DNA of 64,000 bases, from NCBI RefSeq assembly GCF_001648355.1, contig NZ_LXSL01000011.1:29676-93675 (forward strand), written 5' to 3'. Positions 59,234 through 64,000 of the stretch are shown here, in pieces (the first letter of the stretch is position 1; each line of letters starts with the position of its first letter). The notes under the pieces were generated by a model. The model did not search any database. It had not been told where the DNA came from and saw only the letters and a program-made list of their open reading frames with translations. Position numbers and translations under genes: made by a program. This DNA is from Eikenella longinqua (GTDB lineage: Bacteria > Pseudomonadota > Gammaproteobacteria > Burkholderiales > Neisseriaceae).

Positions 59234-59959
59234 TCAGATATGCCGGTACACCTCGTCAAACGGCAGGCGGTAGCGTTCGCCCCAGATGCCGTGGCCTTCT
59301 TTGCGAATGCCGCAGGACACAACCATGTTGATTTCCGCGCCGCGCGGCAGGTTTAGGATGCGTTTGACGCGGCTGCTGTCGAGCCCTTCCATCGGGCAGG
59401 TGTCGTAGCCGGCTTCGGCCATGGCGAGCATGAAGGTTTGCGCCGCCAAGCCGCAGCTTTTGTGCACCACCACGCGCATATCGGCTTCGGACACGTCGCG
59501 CATCATCGGGCGGAACAGGCCGACGAGGTGAAACAGGGTTTTGCGCAACGCGCCGAGCAGGCCGAAGCAGCGGGCATACACAAAGGGCATGAGCTTGGTG
59601 CGGTAGCCTTCTTCTGCTTGGATGCGTTTGGCCTGTTTTTCGGGCGGGCTGTGGCGGCGGATGTTGCCGCGCTCGAAATCGAGCACGGTTTGGGCGCGGC
59701 TGCGGTGCAGGTCTTGGCAGGTAACGAACACCACCATTTGCGGTGCGGTGGCGGCGGCTTTTTGGCCGAGGCAGGCTTCGGCAAGCTGCTTCAACACGGC
59801 GGGGTCGGTAATGTGGTAGAACTCGTAGAGCTGCATATTGGAGCTGCTGGGGGCGAGTTGGGCGAGGCGCAGGCATTGGCGCACGGTGTCGGCATCGATG
59901 GGGGTGTCGGCATAGTGGCGCACGGAGCGGCGGCGTTCGAGGGTGCGTTGCAGGGTCAT
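59234..59959 (-). CDS. Nitroreductase family protein
   Basis: The 241-residue flavoprotein has the FMN-binding start LERRRSVRHYADTPIDADTVRQCLRLAQLAPSSSNMQLYEFY and the C-terminal AGYDTCPMEGLDSSRVKRIL and VVSCGIRKEG blocks typical of the family. It reduces nitro compounds or quinones with NAD(P)H. It is upstream of, and probably co-transcribed with, the VOC-family gene. Confidence 0.9.
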   Translation of the reverse strand: MTLQRTLERRRSVRHYADTPIDADTVRQCLRLAQLAPSSSNMQLYEFYHITDPAVLKQLAEACLGQKAAATAPQMVVFVTCQDLHRSRAQTVLDFERGNIRRHSPPEKQAKRIQAEEGYRTKLMPFVYARCFGLLGALRKTLFHLVGLFRPMMRDVSEADMRVVVHKSCGLAAQTFMLAMAEAGYDTCPMEGLDSSRVKRILNLPRGAEINMVVSCGIRKEGHGIWGERYRLPFDEVYRHI

Positions 59960-60056
59960 GGCTGTTCCTTTTTCAGGTAGCCTTTCGGGCGGCTGCGGAT
60001 AAGGCTCGGGGCTGCCTGAAAAGCTGTGGGAGAAGGCTGATCAATATTGAAACTTT

Positions 60057-60508
60057 TCAATACACTATCCAATCGTAAGCATACTCCAAATAGGTCAGCA
60101 TTGGCTGCCAATCTTGGCCGTAGCGCTGGCGGCGCAGGTGTTCGGGCAGGGTGGCGATGTCGTTTACGGCGCGGAGTATCCGCTCGGCAAACAGGGTGCG
60201 GTGGGCGGCGTCGGCCATCCAACTGTGCAGGGTATTTTCGCTGTGTTCGGGCTGCCCCAATTGTGGCGGGCAACGGCGTGGGCGTAGTGCAGCACGGCGT
60301 GGGGCGTGTCGGTGTGCAGTCAGTGCGCCAGCAGGGGCCGGATGCTGATGCTGCTGGCGGCAAACTCTTCGAGCAGTCGGTATGGCGGCAGCTTGGCGGT
60401 GTGGCTGGAATGTGTGGCCAATTGTGCGGTAAACAGGGCGGCGGCAAAGTTTTCCACGGCCTGCCATTCTTCGCGGCTGAAAAACGCTTGCGGGCAGCTG
60501 CCAATCAC
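60057..60508 (-). pseudogene. Broken hypothetical gene coupled to the yqaA-like gene
   Basis: A GTG at 60508 overlaps the stop of the yqaA-like gene (GTGA). The frame reads MIGSCPQAFFSREEWQAVENFAAALFTAQLATHSSHTAKLPPYRLLEEFAASSISIRPLLAH and stops at a TGA at 60320-60322. After the stop the same frame continues sensibly (LHTDTPHAVLHYAHAVARHNWG), then a shift near 60260 moves to HSENTLHSWMADAAHRTLFAERILRAVNDIATLPEHLRRQRYGQDWQPMLTYLEYAYDWIVY, ending at 60057. One stop and one frameshift make it a pseudogene. The original product, about 150 residues, is not recognised. Confidence 0.72.
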
Positions 60509-60918
60509 AACAACCACCCCGCCGCCTGCCAAATCAGGGCATAGCGGGCAAACTTGCCGACGGCCAACGCCGCCGCGCAAACCCATGCGTTCAGGCGCAG
60601 CCAGCCTGCGGCCAAGGGCAGCGCGTCGCCCAGCAGGGGCAGCCAGGCCAACAGCAGCAGCCATGCGCCGTGCCGTCGCAACAGGCGCACCGCGCGCGGC
60701 GAAAGTTTGCCCGCGCGTTCGGGCAGCCTGCGGCCGAGCCAATAAGAAGTGAGGCTGCCCAGCGTGTTGCCGCTGCCCGCCGCCAGCCATGCCGCCCACG
60801 CGGCTTCGGGGCGTTGCCACAAAAAAGCGGCAAACGCGGCGTCGGAAGTGCCGGGCAGCAGCGTGGCCGAAGTGAAGGCGGAAAGCCACAGCGCGGCGAG
60901 CAGGGAGAAATCAGACAT
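60505..60918 (-). CDS. YqaA/DedA-like membrane protein
   Basis: The 137-residue protein has about four hydrophobic segments and the family pattern SDFSLLAALWLSAFTSATLLPGTSDAAFAAF, GSGNTLGSLTSYWLGRRLPE and HGAWLLLLAWLPLLGDALPLAAGWLRL. YqaA-type members are short DedA relatives with unknown lipid-related roles. It overlaps the broken gene downstream by 4 bases and is divergent from the DUF1653 gene. Confidence 0.87.
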   Translation of the reverse strand: MSDFSLLAALWLSAFTSATLLPGTSDAAFAAFLWQRPEAAWAAWLAAGSGNTLGSLTSYWLGRRLPERAGKLSPRAVRLLRRHGAWLLLLAWLPLLGDALPLAAGWLRLNAWVCAAALAVGKFARYALIWQAAGWLL

Positions 60919-60955
60919 GGCGGGAGATTGGGGCTACCTGAAACGGTTTTCGCTA

Positions 60956-60961
60956 TATAAT
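60956..60961 (+). promoter_or_regulatory. -10 box of the DUF1653 gene
   Basis: A consensus TATAAT lies 35 bases before the ATG at 60996. Confidence 0.4.
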
Positions 60962-60995
60962 CCGCCGTCATTCTACACCACCGCAGGAAATCCCC

Positions 60996-61226
60996 ATGAC
61001 CAAGCCCCACCCCCTGCCGCGCGGCCTCTACCGCCACTACAAAGGCCGGCTCTACGAACTGCTGCACACGGCGCGGCACAGCGAAACGGAAGAGCCGCTG
61101 GCCGTGTATCGCGCGCTCTACGGCGACTACGGCGTGTGGGTGCGGCCGCTGGCGATGTTTGCGGAAGAAGTGGAAACGGAGCATGGGCGCGTGGCGCGCT
61201 TCGCGCTGGTGCAGGCCTTCGACTAG
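60996..61226 (+). CDS. DUF1653 family protein, 76 aa
   Basis: The protein (LPRGLYRHYKGRLYELLHTARHSETEEPLAVYRALYGDYGVWVRPLAMFAEEVE) matches DUF1653 closely (GxYRHYKG, ARHSET, WVRPLxMF). No function is established for the family. It is a single gene with a DUS hairpin terminator. Confidence 0.92.
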   Translation: MTKPHPLPRGLYRHYKGRLYELLHTARHSETEEPLAVYRALYGDYGVWVRPLAMFAEEVETEHGRVARFALVQAFD

Positions 61227-61246
61227 CACTCGGGCAAACCAGAAAA

Positions 61247-61284
61247 GGCTACCTGAAAACGGGCATTCCGGTTTTCAGGTAGCC
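61247..61284 (+). terminator. DUF1653 gene terminator (inverted DUS pair)
   Basis: Opposed DUS copies lie 20 bases past the stop. Confidence 0.6.
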
Positions 61285-61371
61285 TTTCCGCGCTTTGGCG
61301 GCTGCCGGCAAACGCCCCGCCTTTTGCTTATAACCGGCAGCCATTTCCATAAAAGCAATCGTTCTTTCATA

Positions 61372-61405
61372 GAAAGCCGCGCGCTTGATACAGTGCGCGG
61401 CTTTC
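61372..61405 (+). promoter_or_regulatory. Hairpin in the leader of the formate/nitrite transporter gene
   Basis: GAAAGCCGCGC and GCGCGGCTTTC form a perfect 11-bp inverted repeat 21 bases before the ATG, with no T-tract. It may be a leader-RNA structure or an operator. Confidence 0.45.
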
Positions 61406-61426
61406 CATTGCCCTTGAGGACAAACC

Positions 61427-62239
61427 ATGAATGCGGTGAAACCGGAACATTTGCGCGACTTCTACCCCCATGAAATTTTGCAGGATTCTTTGCAGAAAGC
61501 GCAGGCCAAATCGGGCTCCAGCCTGAAAACGCTGGCAATTTTGAGCTTTTTGGGCGGCGGCTATGTGGGCTTCGGCTATTTGGCGTTTTTGAAAGTGGTA
61601 ACCGGCATTCCGCCGGAATGGTCGGGGCTGGCCAACCTGCTGGGTGCGGCGGTGTTCCCCATCTGCCTGATTTGCATCCTGATTGGCGGCGGCGAGCTGG
61701 CCACAGGCAATATGATGCTGATGGGGCTGGGCTGGTTTGGCAAAAAAATCAAGGTGTCGCACCTGGCGCGCAACTGGATGGTGGTGAGCCTGGGCAATTT
61801 GGCGGGCGCGCTGTGTATGGCGTATTTCCTCGGGCACTATGTGGGCTTGGCCGAGGGGGTGGCGGCGGCGAAAACGGTGGCGATTGCCGAGGCCAAGGTG
61901 GGCATGGGCTTCGGGCGCTCGTTTGTGTCGGCCGTGGCCTGCAACTGGATGGTGTGCATGGGGATTTGGTTTTATTTCGGCGCGAAGCAGACTTCGGGGC
62001 GGATTTTGGCGATGTGGTTTCCGGTGATGACTTTTGTGCTGATTGGGCTGCAACACTTTGTGGCGAATATGTTTATTATTCCGGCGGGGATGTTTGCGGG
62101 GGCGGATGTGTCGTGGGGGCAGTTTGCCGCCAGCATGCTGCCCGTGTTTTTGGGCAACGTGGCCGGCGGCACGGCGTTTGTGGCGGCTTCGTATCTGCAT
62201 GCGTATAAGCATCTGCTGAAAGACGATTATTCGATTTAG
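61427..62239 (+). CDS. Formate/nitrite transporter family protein
   Basis: The 270-residue membrane protein begins with a short cytoplasmic region (MNAVKPEHLRDFYPHEILQDSLQKAQAKSG), followed by about six helices with family motifs GGGYVGFGYLAFL and GGGELATGNMMLMGLGW, then the FNT repeat GQFAASMLPVFLGNVAGGTAFVAASYLHAYKH. FNT channels carry formate, nitrite, lactate or hydrosulfide. Which substrate is not clear; no formate or nitrite enzymes are adjacent. RBS TTGAGGACAAACC. A long DUS hairpin follows the stop. Confidence 0.93.
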   Translation: MNAVKPEHLRDFYPHEILQDSLQKAQAKSGSSLKTLAILSFLGGGYVGFGYLAFLKVVTGIPPEWSGLANLLGAAVFPICLICILIGGGELATGNMMLMGLGWFGKKIKVSHLARNWMVVSLGNLAGALCMAYFLGHYVGLAEGVAAAKTVAIAEAKVGMGFGRSFVSAVACNWMVCMGIWFYFGAKQTSGRILAMWFPVMTFVLIGLQHFVANMFIIPAGMFAGADVSWGQFAASMLPVFLGNVAGGTAFVAASYLHAYKHLLKDDYSI

Positions 62240-62261
62240 CCGGCGTGCGGCGGTGCGAAAA

Positions 62262-62325
62262 GGCTACCTGAAAGCGTAGCGCAGCGAAGTTTCTGCGAAG
62301 CTGAAATTTTCAGGTAGCCTTTTTT
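62262..62325 (+). terminator. Transporter gene terminator (DUS pair with repeat unit)
   Basis: A forward DUS at 62262-62273 and a reverse DUS at 62308-62319 bracket a repeat unit (CGAAGTTTCTGCGAAGC), followed by TTTTTT. Confidence 0.65.
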
Positions 62326-62349
62326 GCGCCTCCAAGCTGCCTCAAGCCG

Positions 62350-62748
62350 CTATCTGCCGCGCGGTGCGGCAAAGCGTTCCAGCAAACGCTGTTTTTCCCG
62401 GTTCACGGCTTCCGCGTCCAACTGCCGGCATTTTTCGGGCGAGAAATCGGGGTTGGGCTGGCGGAAGGCGTTTTAGTAGGCCTGATAAAACGTTTGCGGG
62501 AAGGCTTGGTCTTCGGGCGCGATGCGCCGCATATGCGCCGCCATGTGTTGCTGGATGGGGTTGCCCTCGGCAAAAAAGGGGTCGTTTTCCTGCGACAGGC
62601 CGCAGCGCACCAATACCTGATGCGCCTGCCCCAGCATGGCCGCCACCATCAGTGCGTAGCCGCGCTCCTGCTCTGGCGCAGGCACAGGCTCGGCACGGGC
62701 GGACAAGGCAGCGCAGGCCAGCAGTATGCATAATGTTTGTTTGCTCAT
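62350..62748 (-). pseudogene. Secreted-protein gene with a premature stop
   Basis: The frame begins MSKQTLCILLACAALSARAEPVPAPEQERGYALMVAAMLGQAHQVLVRCGLSQENDPFF, with a signal peptide, and reaches TAA at 62473-62475 after 91 codons. The same frame then continues with no further stop: NAFRQPNPDFSPEKCRQLDAEAVNREKQRLLERFAAPRGR, to a TAG at 62350-62352. A single nonsense change thus shortens a 132-residue periplasmic protein. Family unknown. The gene could still make a truncated product. Confidence 0.75.
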
Positions 62749-62798
62749 GATTGTCCTTTCGGCAGAAGTGCGGGCGGGGCGGGCAAAGCAGGAAAAGG

Positions 62799-63956
62799 CT
62801 ACCTGAAAGCCGCTTCCAGCGTTTGCACCACTTTGTCCTGCTCCGCTTCGGTCAGGCCGAAATACAGCGGGATGCTGATTGCGCCGGCGTAATAGGCTTC
62901 GGCGGCGGGGAAGTCGCCGGTTTGGAAGCCGAAATGTTGGCGGTAATACGGCTGGGTGTGCACGGGGATGTAGTGCACGTTGGCACCGATGCCGTGTTGC
63001 CGCAGAAAGTCGAACACTTGGCGGCGGGTTTTGCCGCTTTCAGGCAGCACTTGCACGGGATAAAGGTGCAGGGCGGAGCGGTTTTGCGGATTGCGCTGCG
63101 GCAGGATGAGCGGCAGGTGGGCGAGCAGGCGGTCGTAGCGCGCGGCGAGCTCTTGGCGGCGGGATACGAATTCGTCGATGTGGGTCATCTGGCTCACGCC
63201 GAGGGCGGCTTGCAGCTCGGTCATGCGGTAGTTGTAGCCGAGGTCGATTTGCTGGTAATACCACGCGCCATCGCTTTCGCCCACCATTTCTTCGGGATTG
63301 CGGGTGATGCCGTGGCTGCGCAGCAGGGCGAGTTTGGCGGCGAGTTCGGGGCGGTTGGTGAGGGCTGCGCCGCCTTCGGCGGTGGTGATGATTTTGACGG
63401 GGTGGAAGCTGAATACGGTGATGTCGCTGTATTCACAATTGCCGATTTTGCCGCCGCAATAGCTGCCGCCTATGGCGTGGGACGCGTCTTCGATGATTTT
63501 GAAGCCGTATTGTTGCGAGAGCGCGTGAATGGCCGCCATGTCGCAGGGTTCGCCCGCAAAATGGACGGGCACGACGATTTTGGGCAGGCTGCCTGAAATT
63601 TGGGCGGCTTTGAGCTTGGCTTCCAGCGCGGCGGGGGACAGATTCAGCGTGTGCGGGTCGATGTCCACAAAATCCACGTCTGCGCCGCAATAGCGGGCGC
63701 AGTTGGCGGAGGCGGTGAAGGTGATGGGCGTGGTCCAGAGCGTGTCGCCTTTGCCCAGCCCGAGGGCGAGGCAGGCAAGATGCAGGGCGGAGGTGGCGGA
63801 ATTGACGGCCACGGCGTGCGCTGCGCCGCAGTAGGCTTTCAGGCTGCCTTCAAAGGCGGGCACCTGCGGCCCTTGGGTGAGAAAGTCGGATTGGAGCACG
63901 CGCACGACGGCGGCGATGTCGGCTTCGGAAATGGTTTGCTTGCCGTAGGGAATCAT
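62799..63956 (-). CDS. pseC: UDP-4-amino-4,6-dideoxy-N-acetyl-L-altrosamine transaminase
   Basis: The 385-residue DegT-family PLP enzyme begins MIPYGKQTISEADIAAVVRVLQSDFLTQGP and has VNSATSALHLACLALGLG, the PLP phosphate region, DASHAIGGSYCGG, the Schiff-base Lys188 in FSFHPVKIITTAEGG, and LGYNYRMTELQAALG. It closely fits PseC, the second enzyme of pseudaminic acid synthesis, which aminates the 4-keto sugar made by PseB. AAGGAGA precedes the ATG. The next gene upstream, likely pseB, lies beyond the right edge. It is about 4.3 kb from pseF. Confidence 0.93.
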   Translation of the reverse strand: MIPYGKQTISEADIAAVVRVLQSDFLTQGPQVPAFEGSLKAYCGAAHAVAVNSATSALHLACLALGLGKGDTLWTTPITFTASANCARYCGADVDFVDIDPHTLNLSPAALEAKLKAAQISGSLPKIVVPVHFAGEPCDMAAIHALSQQYGFKIIEDASHAIGGSYCGGKIGNCEYSDITVFSFHPVKIITTAEGGAALTNRPELAAKLALLRSHGITRNPEEMVGESDGAWYYQQIDLGYNYRMTELQAALGVSQMTHIDEFVSRRQELAARYDRLLAHLPLILPQRNPQNRSALHLYPVQVLPESGKTRRQVFDFLRQHGIGANVHYIPVHTQPYYRQHFGFQTGDFPAAEAYYAGAISIPLYFGLTEAEQDKVVQTLEAAFR

Positions 63957-64000
63957 TTTTCGGGGTCTCCTTTGGTTGGGGGGATGGGGTTTCAGGCGGC

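Overview
The window is a piece of a GC-rich betaproteobacterial chromosome, most likely from Eikenella (family Neisseriaceae). The strongest evidence is the 12-mer AGGCTACCTGAA and its complement, which is the Eikenella dialect of the neisserial DNA uptake sequence (DUS). I counted more than 100 copies by eye, in both orientations. They lie singly, as inverted pairs that make hairpins at gene ends, and inside reading frames, where they encode short peptides such as FQVA, GYLK or RLPEN. Five short palindromic elements with TATAG(T/C)G...C(A/G)CTATA ends, resembling neisserial Correia elements (CREE/NEMIS), support the family assignment.

Left third (1-25000) is mainly housekeeping. It holds a partial pqiA, carA with a possible attenuator leader, leuS, a candidate small RNA, an incomplete phosphotransferase relay (EIIA-Man, HPr, enzyme I), a DUF456 membrane protein, suhB, prfC, xseA, a cysteine-less HMA-fold protein, sdaA, ubiB, an NlpC/P60 hydrolase and dapE. 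A two-gene acyltransferase operon (olsBA-like) is bracketed by inverted Correia-like elements. rpmB and rpmG follow.

Middle (25000-48400) holds a LolC/E permease with LolD, ruvX, yqgE, a threonine aldolase-like gene, gpmI, mntP, envC, a ctpA-type protease, ppa, dxs, rsgA, the 4.5S signal recognition particle RNA (ffs), proS and an outer-membrane beta-barrel protein. An AT-rich, DUS-free alpha/beta hydrolase gene at 30772-31884 looks acquired. A frameshifted gene lies at 36204-37087.

Right part (48400-64000) is a surface-glycan region, almost all on the minus strand: galE, a polyprenyl-phosphate sugar transferase, a family-2 glycosyltransferase, a GT14-like enzyme, a GT52 (Lst-like) transferase, a flippase, pseI, a pseG-pseH fusion and pseF. 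After a gap of about 4 kb with unrelated genes (two of them broken), pseC lies at the right edge. Together they predict a pseudaminic acid (Pse)-containing glycan built on a lipid carrier and flipped across the inner membrane. No Wzy polymerase and no ligase are visible, and pseB presumably lies beyond the right edge. The GT52 enzyme may therefore transfer pseudaminic acid rather than sialic acid.

The most interesting items are the Pse glycan locus with its fused PseG-PseH and GT52 enzyme, a DUS-anchored repeat family that inserts in frame into glycosyltransferases and EnvC, the candidate small RNA at 6735-6837 with an anti-Shine-Dalgarno loop, the three-segment leader of carA, and the Correia-like elements around the acyltransferase operon.
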